Part shown: positions 1-12,100 of the stretch, one piece after another
Numbering within the stretch: position 1 is the first letter of the stretch
Layout of the letters: each line of letters opens with the position of its first letter
Assembly (NCBI GenBank): GCA_013396635.1
Contig: WBMW01003233.1
Coordinates: 1,013,689 to 1,077,688, forward strand
DNA: 64,000 bases
Reading direction: 5' to 3'
DNA from: Penelope pileata
Taxonomy: Eukaryota > Chordata > Aves > Galliformes > Cracidae
Translations under genes and position numbers: made by a program
The notes under the pieces: model-generated
Told to the model about the DNA's origin: nothing
What the model saw: only the letters and a program-made list of their open reading frames with translations
The model's database searches: none

Positions 1-112
1 GGGAGCGGGGCGCTGCCTGGGAGTGGCGGCGGGGGTGGGCGCCGGCGGTGTGTGCCGGCCCTCAGCCTCCCCGTGCTCATCTTTACCGCTCTGCTTTCTG
101 CTCTCTTCCCAG
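1..112 (+). other. End of UCHL3 intron 1 (GC-rich)
   Basis: The GC-rich start (CGG/GGC-rich to about 60) looks like the downstream shoulder of the UCHL3 promoter CpG island. The expected exon-1 peptide is not encoded here, so exon 1 and the transcription start lie outside the window. Confidence 0.7.
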
Positions 113-124
113 GTGACGAACCAG
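113..124 (+). CDS. UCHL3: UCHL3 exon 2, 12-nt microexon (VTNQ)
   Basis: The acceptor is a pyrimidine run ending TCTTCCCAG at 104-112; the donor is GTAAGC at 125. The 12 bases encode V-T-N-Q, residues 15-18 of the expected protein, and the next exon continues F-L-K-Q. Both flanking introns are phase 0, so the exon is an in-frame unit. Human UCHL3 has the same VTNQ-FLKQ junction in its N-terminal region. A second GTAACG donor at 145 would give a 32-nt exon that breaks frame, so the shorter form is chosen. Confidence 0.88.
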
Positions 125-3100
125 GTAAGCGGCTTCTGCATGAGGTAACGCTTAGCCCCCTGCGGCCTCGGGCCCAGCGCCGCTCACGTTCACGTAGCAG
201 AGGCTCCTGCTTCCCCGGCCCATCCTCCTCCATTGCTGCCCGTGTGCTGTTCTCTGGTGCTGGGCCTTAAGGAGCCTCCGGGGAACCCCTGAGTGTGTGT
301 GGGGAACGTCCGGGGAGCCCCTGGGTGGGCATGGTGCTGTGTAAGGATGCTTTGTACATCAGAAAGGTAACTGGAAAGAGAACTGGTGTGTTCTGCAGGC
401 CAGAGGTGGTTGGGCTGTTAATGTGAGGTAACCTCTGGTGTGTTTCAGGGTGGGCTTTACCTCAATAATTAATAATTAAAACATCATTAGATACTTATAC
501 ATATTGTGTGCCAGTTCTGGATCTGCACGTGCTTGTGCACTCATATGGATCTGCTTACATCACCATGTCGCAATCTTTCTCTCCCTTGGCTGACAATATG
601 GAATAATGTATTTGTATCATATTTGTACTTTGCTGCTTTTTGTGACTGTATCAGCGTAATTTGTTGCTGTTGGTTTTGTCAGCGCAGTAGAATCCACGCT
701 AGAAGAAGGAAGTGTGTTCACAAAAGAACCTCAGTGCTGGATAAACCGGCTGGAGGGACAATGCGTGCGCTGCCGCCCTGCATCACACTCAGCAATAGTG
801 CTGAATGTCTTTAACAAGCACGAGAGCTCGAGTGTTGATCCCAGCAGAGCACAGTTGCAAAAGTTTACTTATCTGGCCATGTTGTTGATTGAATTCCTTT
901 TTATTTTGTATTTCTCCATGCTAAAAATAGGTTATATAAGTAAATACTTGTTTTAAGGGATCTTCACACTCTGCCATCTATTGCTCATCTGCTACCCATC
1001 TGGCAGTCTCTCTTGCACACGGGCACTTGCTGCCAGTTTTTACCATTTACTCATTAAATTTTTGGAAGGACATCTCTGTCATTTTTTCCCAGACTTGAAT
1101 GAAACCCTCTGGATGCAGAAATGTCTTATTAGCCTACTTTGGGTCTCTCTTAATCTTTTGTTGATGATTCTGAAATAAGTTTTTAGGCTGCTTGTGTGTA
1201 AAGATTGCTGCTTGCAATGCTAAGCTGAAAGTTGCTGTTTCCTTGTGTCATTGACCATCACTGTCTTTGTATACTGAAACTCCTTACTACGTTGACGGTG
1301 AAGTTTCTAGGCGCAGTGGTCGTGCAATGAATGACGCTTTCTGTCACATTGCTGCTATCTTGGTGGCCCAAAAGTGTAAAAGAATTTTGTGCAACAGTTG
1401 CCAAATGAGTATTTTCTCTGTCATTTCAAGAAAACAAGTCCGTAGTCAGATGGATGTATGCATCTACAGCGTATTACAGGGATTAATTCACAAGGAATCT
1501 GGGAAGAATGAAATAATACTGACTAGTCTCTTTCATGATTAAGTAATACATTCTCGCAACATACAATTACACATTTTTAAGCTTTTTGAACTTCATTACA
1601 AGCCATGCAAACCTATTCACTTACTCCTCAGCTTAAGGAGAGGCCAGGTGCCTTTTATTCTCTGAGATGCATCACAAACCAAATTCAGCTCTGGTACTAT
1701 GGTATGACTTCATGTGCCATCACAAAATACGCCTTTGCAAAGTTTTGGAACAGCATTTCACTCTTATCTCCACAGTTTCGGATAAGTCTACGTATGCATT
1801 AATGATCACTGAAACAGTGCAAAACCTTTTCTAGATAAGATGCTATACTCATCAGCAAGGAAGGCCAATCTGCGTTTTCTGGATCCTGTGCTGAACCGAG
1901 TTGGAAAACTTTTTATTTTGAAATGAAAAGCTGGAAAACAATTTGTTTCCCCCCCAGACCATGCAGTTTGCTGATTTAGGCCACTGAGATCAACTCTGTA
2001 TATTGATGAATGGCTACTGTGAGCTTCTATGTAACTACAGAGAAGGCAGCATGATTCTGTAGACATGCTTCTTGCCTGTCCTTTCTGTTAGTGGTTTCAT
2101 AGATCAGTCGAGATGGAATCCTGAGAAACACTCTTTAGTCACTGGAGTTGTTTAGCCTGGAGATGAAAAGGAGGCCGAGGACAGGCCTCAATGCTCTCTA
2201 CAACCACCTGAAAGGAGCTTGCAGTGGGGAGTGGCTGTTTCTTTCCTCAGGTGACAAGTGATAAGATGGGAGGAAATGGTCTGAAATTGTGCCAGGGGAG
2301 GTCCAGATTGGATATCAGTTAGAAATTCTTCATGGGAGAGGTTGGCAGGCATGGGAATGGACTCCCCAGGGAAGTGGCAGAGTCCCCATCCCTGGCAGCA
2401 TTTAAGAGATGTGTAAACATGGCACTAAAGGCCGTGGTTCAGTGATGGGAATTGGTGGTCTGGAAGGTCTTTTCCAACCTAAATGGTTCTATAATTCTGT
2501 GATGAGTATATCATTCAAAAGTTTGAGTAGCTGTTCCTGCATCTCAGGAGTGTGTGTCATCCGTCCCCCTCCTCGTATTGTACAGTAAGACGAGAGAATA
2601 TCCATTACTTATTTATTCAGCAGCTGAATGTGATCCTTCTAGTGTTGCCTCATCTGGTTGGAGTCTCTTTCTAGGTAGGTATCATTTTGTTGTTTTTTTC
2701 TACCCTTCTTTCATGCAATCTTGCACAATAATAAATGATATTTTGTCAATTGCATTACTTTTCCCACACTTCTGAATAACAACAGCAAAGAGGATGGAAA
2801 GATTACTCTAAGAAAAGTACTGAAAGTACAAATCATACTTTAACACACAAATATGTGTACTCCCCTCTCCTGATTTTTTTTCTTTTTCTTTTTCACAAGG
2901 TAATGACTATCCTCATGACTTGGAGGATCAAAATAAGCATTCAAAATACAATGTTTTCTGTTTTATGAATTAGTAAATACTTACATGTTTCCTCCTTACA
3001 ATTTTCATTAAAAGATAATGATTTGGTTTTCTTTTCAATCTTGACAAGACTTGAAGGTGTTATAGAACCAGAAGATCTTGATATGTTACATGAGCAATTT

Positions 3101-6100
3101 CCTGAACTAATTTTCTTGTCATACGTAAGAAGTGTGTTGTTTTCAATGTTATTCAGAAAGAGTATGTTCTTGAAAAGCCTTGATCATTGGCTTGTGCCCA
3201 GTCCCACAGACCTGCTTGTAAAGGACCAAAATTTCCTTAGACCTTGATAAAAGTCGCTTTACTTTCATTTTCACCTCCTATTTTCCTCTTTGAATTTATG
3301 GTCAGTTCAAATTTTTCAGTTTCAGTGGGAGTGTAGGACAATAGAAAAATCGAAAGAAAATCTTTACATTGCCTTATGAAAAGAAAATCTCCTTATTTTG
3401 CAATGCACACAAAATCAAATACTGAGCTTACTCTTTCAGCTGTGTAGTTGAGTACTGTAGATTCATAGAAAGACGTATTCATTTCCCAAGATTCTCTTTA
3501 AATGTCTTTTTTTTCAAACTTAAGTTGCCTTTACTTGCTCTTGATTTTGATTTTTTTTTTGCCTTACCCTGTATTGTGGAGAGAGAGAAAAATGCATTTA
3601 AAATAGCGAAGTGTAATTTTTCCCCCTCAAAATATGGGCTGCAAACTGCAGCTGCATTCTCGTAATAAACAATGATATTCATTTTTTCCTACTGTCTTGC
3701 CTCTCTTGTAGAAGATACTCTGAAGAGTTGCTGATTAAAACAGAAAATAATAAAAATCTTCCTTAGTGTTATCAATATCTGTAGTCCATCCATTCACCCT
3801 TTATAGAAACTGTCCCTTTGTATCTCTAAACGTTGGGAGATAGCCTCTTGGCTGCGTCTCCTGAAAGATAACTTTGCTTCTTGCCCAGTGTGAGCTGAAA
3901 TCGGTATTTGAAGGGACCTCATGTTCAAAGTAGACATTTCTTCTAGTGCATTTTAAAAAATATTCCTTTCTGCTGTTTCTTACAGGTTTATCTATCTTGA
4001 TATGGATCTATTTAAATGTGGCACAACTGTTACTTAAATCTCATGTGTGTCTGTGAATCTGCTCACTGGGTGGATTATGGAAGCAAAAAAGACAAAGCAT
4101 AGATGACTTGCTTTGGCTTATCTCATGCTGCTTAAACTTTATGAATGCACTTGTAGTGAAGAAGAGGTTTCTTCAAATAGCATCCAGAGCATCCTGCTCT
4201 GGGTGGCCCTGCTTGATCAGGAGAGTTGGACCAAATGACCTCCTTAACCATTCTGTGATTCTGTACAAAACTTACCTAAATAAACGAGGAATATCTGATC
4301 AAAAAAATCAAACGCTCAGGGTGTAGACTATGATTGTCAAAGTTTGATAGATGTTACTGTCTCTTTCTCTTTCCTTCTTAAGTAGCTATATGTTAGGTAA
4401 CAGATTCCAAATCACTTTTTTGTATTGTGATATGTAGCTGTAGAATGGGAAAGATGATAGGAAAGCCTTTGACTTAGACTCTTCAGAAATGCTAAAGGAG
4501 CAATTGTGAATCACTTGAAGATTCGTGAGTATTATCTGGTACTTAATCTTTGCTTCAAAATATGTTACTCTGTCAGTTTCAAAGAATTCTTCACATAAAA
4601 GAACATCTTAAAAGGTACACCTACTAAAAGGGGCACTCTTGTGTTTCTACTGAAAAGACCATCAAAGACTGCAATTTTGAACTGCTGAAACCCAGCAGCT
4701 CCAATATGACCTCTGGTGTTTGATACTGTAAACTATGCATGGAGTGAAGCAACATCATTAATTTTTTCATTCATGCTCAGATCTGTGATTTCCAGTTAAA
4801 GTGAACATTCAGTACTTTTAATATATTGGTGACAAAACACTTTGAAAGTGGCTGAAATGCTTTCATGCCTTAGTTAACAGCACTAGAAATGTTTCTGCTT
4901 CCATTTCATAATGCTATTTAAGTTTTTTATATAACATGTAAAAGAAGGAGATTTTGTGTGTCTTTGTTAGCGCTGTTCAACCTGATTTATCACAATTTAA
5001 ATCTTTCTTATTCTAAAATTTTGGAAGGAGTGTGATGGTGCAGTGTGTTTCACATTGCAAATACTCAATTATGCTTCTTGTATAAATGAGTACCCACTTA
5101 ATATTACTCTGTGTTTTCTTTTCCAGTTTCTCAAACAGTTAGGTATACATCCTGACTGGCAATTTGTAGATGTCTATGGTATGGAACCAGAACTGCTTAG
5201 CATGGTGCCAAGACCTGTATGTGCAGTGCTACTGCTCTTTCCAATAACAGAAAAGGTAAATGTTAGTTTAATCATCAGCAGATCACTTTTGTTGTGAATG
5301 AAATGGGGATGAACACTTGGATGGGGCTTTGAGCAACCTGATCTGGTGGAAGATAGCCCTGGCCACAGCAGGGAGGTTGGAACTTGGTGGTTTTTAAAGA
5401 TCCCTTCCAACCCAAACGCTATTATGTGAATATTGTGCCTCGGTGTCAGAATCAAAATGAGAGTTAAACGTTTTTCAGACATTCCTTAGTTAAAAACAAA
5501 CAACAATATGCTTCTTTCATAACTTTCTTTTGATAACCTTATGTGCATATTTTCGATTTATCTTCAAGTGTTTTAATTGGAGTTGAAAAAGTTGATGTGG
5601 AAGAGAAATTTACTTCACAGTTTTCTCTTGCAGACAGCTCAAAGCTTTAGTTTTAAAATGCACACTGTGAAATGGCACAGTTCTGCTACTTTTAGCAGAA
5701 AGCCACAACAGCATAAGCGAAGTTTGAGATGGGGTGTGGAACTGTATCAAATGCAAGTCCTTGTACTGCTGCCCTGACCAAACTTCAATGCATTTTCTGT
5801 CAGTCATCAATACCAGTACGGCTTTTGTTTCCTGAACAGATGGGGCGTATTTTTAAGATGGAAGAGTGTACATCTTTGTTTTTGCTGCTTACCACCACCG
5901 ATTCCCTTCTCCCCCACTGTGCATCAGTTTACTTTTAGGGCTGGGTACTCTTGTTAGCATACAGATAATCTTAAGGCTTATTGTCCAGTTTAAAGGTCAA
6001 TGAGTTGCTTAGTCTGCGTCGTAGGCTGTGGACAGAGTGAATAGTGTGAGTGTTGGGCATTTTGAGCTTGTTCCAGTGACTGCGTATCAAGGAATAACCC

Positions 6101-9100
6101 AAGTTAGAAGGGAACTGTTGACATGATCTGGTTCAGCCCTTAATCAAAATCATGTTTTTCAGTATTCTCAACAGTTATCCTTTTTGGCAGGGAATGATTG
6201 GCAGCTGTGTTATTTACCTTCTCCTATCTTAATATTTGTATGATACGCTTCATGACATTTTTTTCCTCAATTAGGATTATTCCTGTAAAGTTGTGGATAA
6301 GTGGTGTTAATTTAAAATGCTTTGTAAATGCACTTGCTATTACTTAGAACATTCAGAACACTGACAAGCTGCAAGTGTGGAATGTTGATGCTGGAAAAAA
6401 TTGTTTGTCACTGGGAGTACATAGTGTCAGAGAGAAATTCCTCGTGAGTTTCTTACTCTGTTTTACATTCAAAGTTTACATTTGTCATGCTTGCATAAAA
6501 AGTCCATCTACTTCGGTATTTTATGTCTGCACATAGAATCATAGAATCGTAGAAATACTAGGTTGGAAAGGACCTACAAGGTCATCTAGTCCAACCGTCC
6601 TCCTTCCACCAATATTTCCCACAAAACTATATGAACCATTCTGAGGTACTAATAAGAGAGGAAAAAAAACACATTTCAGCTCTTTTAGCCTTCATCAGCC
6701 CTATTAGTAATGAACACATCCCTGGAGGAGATTTCTGGGTATACAGGTTCATGGTATCATTTTAGGAAGACAGAAAACAGATCTGCAGTTTTGGAAAGTG
6801 TCAAAAATGCTTATTCTATTGCATAGCACCTGAAATCATTGACTATTATTTGCTATTTTAAAAGTACTGTCATTTCCATTTCCAACATACCATGTACTAA
6901 GCTAGGCAAAAGAGGAAGAAATAGCAGCATCTTCTGGAACATTTATGTTGAGGTTTGTTGGTTCTTCCATCCTTTTCTATTTGAGATGAACGTTGGAGGG
7001 AAAACAGATCTTGCATAGCATAACAGATTTTCTTTGCTAGCTATTAGTCAATGATGAGCTTTACAAAAGTATATTTAGATTGCTCACACTGATTTATTTC
7101 TGCTACTACAAAAAATAAACCCTTACCTTATGATTATGGCTTTTAAAAGAGCCTGTTTTGAGGCTGTGAGCACTACATTAATCTTACTTCATATTCCAGG
7201 AAAAAATGCAGTATAAAAAGATGAAACTTAGAGGAATGCTTAATGCTGATTAAACACCTGAAGTACTATGGTTTGCTTGATAAAGCTTTTGAGACCTCTG
7301 TCACTGAAAACTTTTTGTTGGTATAAAGAGAGGATGGCAGCATTTTGTACATTCTTGGAATGCTGTTAGGTAACACATTTCAAAATGATGATTTAAGTGT
7401 GCCTTTTTTTTTTGCTAGTTTATTTAGTATGTGATACAGATCTTTTCAGTTGAGCAAGTCTACATATACTGGTTGGACCACTTGTGTTAAGTGTTACACG
7501 TTGCAATATGGTTTATGGTTTTTATTAGGTGCCTGTAACTTATGCAAATTATTTTTGCTTGGATAATATAACCATTATCCATTAATTTCTGAAACTTTCC
7601 TTCTAGTATGAAACCTTCAGAACTGAAGAAGAAGAGAGAATAAAAGCTAAGGGGCAAGATGTCAAATCATCGGTGTATTTCATGAAGCAGACTATCAACA
7701 ATGCTTGTGGAACAATTGGGCTAATTCATGCTATTGCCAACAACAGGGAGAAAATGAACTTTGGTAAGTGTTTTTCCGGTTGATTGCTTGGTTTTGTTAT
7801 ATTTTCCTGCCCCCCTCCCTTACCACTGAGGAAGGCATGGAGGGATTGATAGGTTATGTACTATTTGAATATAACTATTCATCTCTACTGAAAGAGTGCT
7901 TCTACCTATAATTATAAAACCAGTATTTCACGCTAATCCAAGTCTAAAGCACTCAAAACATTTCAAACTGCAGCAGGTAGCAATTCCTCTTGCAGACAGC
8001 CTTCAGTGTCTTACCTGCAATTACGTCTTTACATCTTTTGTTGAATTCAAGCAATCTGTAAGATTTGAATTATGTAGGAGTTAAAGCATGATACAAAATA
8101 TGTTAATGTTTTGTCTTTTTTTATTTTCAAGAAACTAATTCATCACTGAAAAAGTTCCTAGAAGATTCATTATCTATGACTCCTGAAGAGAGGGCCAAAT
8201 ATCTAGAAACTTATGAAGTTAGTATCATACTTTTTGCTTCTCTTTTTTTAAATGGTGTAAGAACTATTTGGATGAGCAAGTACTGTCTTTAGGATTTGAT
8301 CCAGTGAATCACTTAATCAGAGTTTATATGTGAGCTTGTGATCAGACAGTTGCTGCAAAAACACCTGCTTTGGTAGTTTGAACTATTTCTACCTGCCCAT
8401 ATCTCAGTCGCCAGAATGGATTTGGTCAACATTGTTAATCCATATTAATTGACTGGCTTAGTTTAAAATGATTTGTCTGCACCACCTTCCTAGTTGGTTC
8501 ATGATACCCTGTAGTGGTCAATTTAGGCTGATCTGAGGCTATTGCTGCAAAGGTAGTCCTGTTGCCTCCTTCTGTTTATTCCTTCAAGTTGTCTTGCCTT
8601 TGGCTCTAGCACTTCAGGGCACACAAGGAGCCAGTTTACCTGAAATGTAATCTCTCTTCCCTGACCATGCCAAACAATTAGATGAGCTGGCTGATAGTGG
8701 ATTAGTTGGATCATTATTAGTGCTGATTCAAAGCATGTGGCAGAAAGATCTGCCCACTGATGGAAGGAGGGAACAGTACTGTTGCTCAAGATGGTAATGG
8801 TGATCCTTTGTCAAAATGAATATCTTAATGACTTCCAAGTCTGAGTTCAGTTCAACCTTAATGTGAAGCTCTTGGGAATAAGAATGTTAAATATGGCTGA
8901 GGGAAGTAGTAACAAGAAGGAACAGTTAGAGGGTTTGATGAAGTTTTCTGCAGAAATATTGGACACGATGTCTGATCACAGGTTGTACCTAAAGTGCTGT
9001 GCTCGCTCAAAGCAGGAACTGATCCATAACAAAACCACTTGGTAATACTGTTTTCTGTGTGTTAAAGGACAGTTACACATTGTCACATGTTTCAGTTGAA

Positions 9101-12100
9101 TTGGGTCCGATGAAACTTCTTGGAAGTGGAGATCATTTGATGACTATTTCTGTATTTGTCTGTTATAAGCACTGAACAAAAGAGTTTACAGCTACGGGAT
9201 TTGATTAAAAAGAAGAATATTCTTAAAATGCTTAAATTTTTTCATTTAAAATCTGATTGAAATATGCTTTAATTATAGGCAATTCGTGTCACTCATGAAT
9301 CCAGTGCCCATGAAGGTCAGACTGAGGTATTCATTTTGTTTTTTGGTGTTTTTTTTCTTTTTTTAATATTTGTTAATAGCTACTTGGAGTTGAATATAAC
9401 AGAGTTTAAAACAATCACATTGAAGTTTTATTGAGAAATTGAGATTATTGCTTTATTTGCAATATCGTGTCAGCCAACAATGAGGACATGAAGTGAAGTG
9501 GCGTTGTGGGATAAAACCAAACCTGAAGCTTTATAGGCTTTGTAAAACCTTTGTATAACGTGGGTAATCTTTTCAAGCTGTATTTCACAGTAAAAGAGCC
9601 AGAAATTGTGTTTTAAAGAAATCTGAGATTAAGATGTTGCAAATTCATTGCTGAGATGTACAGTCCATAGTAACCATACAAGCGGAACAAACATGGTTTC
9701 AGATCCTGAAAAGCTTTATTTCAGGAAAAGAAATAATACAATAATCATGTTGTTTATGTGCAAGTATTACTTCAGAGAAATTTTCACTAATGCATATATT
9801 TGTAAGCTTTTATCCCAAAAGATTGAATGCCTTAAAATAAATACATAAAGAAATAAAAGTCTGTGTTGAGGAACAAAGAGATTTGCTGTGCTGCTTGATC
9901 AGTACTACATAGTGCTCCTTTATGTGTGATTAAACCCATTCCTATTTTACCCACAAAGTCTGTGTACGCTCAGTTATACTTTGCCGTACTTGATTGAATG
10001 TGGGAATAGAGCCTCAAAAATGAAATCAATTTTGGAAAGATCAGCAGAACACATTCGTTTTTACCGAGCTAAATGAAAGAATGATACTACATGAATAACT
10101 GACCTTTGTGAAGTTTTGGGAAGGAGTGTATGTGGTGGTTTTTGGTTTTGCTGTTTTGGATTGCTTTTCTGGGAGAGAGGCAACAGTTTATTGAAGATCT
10201 CGTGCCAGTTGATCTATTTTCAGGCTCAGAACAGCTGTGTCACTCACCGGGAAGGCATAAGCAAGCTTTAACTCTCCACGTTTTCTGTCTTCATTCATAC
10301 TAGGGCAGTTTTCCATCTTTCTGATTGAGATTTCAATATCTGTTATACAGAAGAAAAATTGATTAGGTTGTTGCTTGCACTGCTGTGTTTGGCTAGGACT
10401 TCTTTTTGAAGTGCAGTGAGTGAGCTTTTCTCTCTTCTTATGGCTCGTGCTGTGTATTCTATACACTCACCCCACCATCTGGAAACCTATACTTAGTCAT
10501 TCAAAGTGAAGGGTGGATGAAACTGTAGAGAATTGTTTTAATCATGTCTAATATTGATATTCATCTTTCTTTGTGGTGGTGTAGTTTTTTTTTTTTTTTN
10601 TTGGTTTTCTTTTTTAAACTCTTCTGATCTTTATCTAAATCAATCAAGAAAGGGTGTGTATTTCAAGAACTGTCAGCACAACTTCAGATTCCTCTTCCTC
10701 TTCTAAATGAGGGACTCCAAAAACTCTAGTCTCTTTTCAAACAGTCCTTCCATACATATTCTCAGCAATCTAAGTAAGAGAGAGATCATGGAGGTTATTC
10801 TACATGTTGCTAAAGACTGTATCTTTTGCTTAGATACATTGGACATTGATCCAGGGAATAGTTTGTCCATGCATTCTTCTTGCAGAAACTATGGAATGAT
10901 TGGAAAAGAAGATGCAGGGATTATACAGTTCCTGAGAGTCTTTACAACGATTCAGGATTTTTAAGTGATAAAAGAATCTCTTAATAAGGGACAGTTAATT
11001 TGTTGGACTTTCACAAATTAGTAGGTTTCCTGATCGAGATATCACAACATAAAAGATTAGAAATTGTGTGAAAAGATGACAGCTTTTTTTCATGATAAAA
11101 ATCTACAAGATGGCCTCAGCAAACACATCTAAACAAAAATATGGAATAGGTAGTGGCCTTTCCAGATATTTACTCTTCCGTTTTGTATAACTGAATCTGG
11201 AAGTAAATCAATGTGGATATTCATTAGATGGGTAAAATAACTTTTTCCTGTCTTTCTGTTTCCAAGGTTGAAACGATACAATGGCTGAATATATGTCCTG
11301 GGACCATTTTTCAGAATACTTTTGATCCGTTAGACAAAGAAGGGAGTAATAAACAAATTATTGTACTGGAAGATCTATTTGCCTGTCCTACCACAGTGTG
11401 GTTAAGTTGGCAGTGAGATGTCCCCTTTAATCTCCACAGGAGGAATTGCTTTGCTTTACAGTACACTTCTTTTTAAGCAAAGCAAAATATGTGAAATGTC
11501 AGTATGCTGACAAATGTTATGTAGGGTTGTCGTGAGTTACTGTCATGGTCTTATTCCCACCAGCAGAACGCTTTGACCATTGCTCTCTATCTTTTCATGT
11601 AATGGTGAAGGGATGATGAACAGTACACCCTTGAAAATGCTGAAGTTAGCATATGGAGGTCATGCAAGGTTATTGACTTGTCCAGACAGATTCTCCTGTG
11701 ATGATATTTTCTCTGGACTCTGATTTCTTGCATGTTTAGAATTCAGCCTTTAATGCTGCTAAATAAAGTCTTCAGTTGTTGATTACTCCGGACCATCTTG
11801 CTAAATCAGGAGATCTATTTTTTTCTTTTCTTTAATCATCTTACTGGCTTCTTGATTTTTACAATTTGCTATTGGATTTTCTGTTTCCGTTCCATGTATG
11901 TAGATAATTCAGACCTGGAATTAAGGCATGTCTACCTAGAAGTACAAGGTTAGAAGTAATATGAGTAAAGCAATGCTATCTTTCCAGTATCCATGTAGTT
12001 GATCTGTTCATTTTTCTTGTCAGGGAGGTAGGATTTTTTCTGGTTTAGAATAGCTGGTAAGGAGACTTATCTTATGTTTTAAAGAAAAGTTCTATTTGGA

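Larger units (their letters stand above)
125..5126 (+). other. UCHL3 intron 2
   Basis: About 5.0 kb, GTAAGC to CAG. It holds CR1 fragments at 2141-2506 and 4195-4264 and an exon-like segment at 3049-3124. Otherwise it is AT-rich with no supported gene. Confidence 0.9.
5256..7606 (+). other. UCHL3 intron 3
   Basis: About 2.35 kb, GTAAAT to TAG. It holds a CR1 3' fragment at 5318-5430 (+) and another at 6534-6611 (-). Nothing else is recognised. Confidence 0.92.

Noticed and set aside
5174..5482. 102-codon - strand frame over UCHL3 exon 3
   Set aside because: Antisense of a certain exon plus a CR1 fragment.
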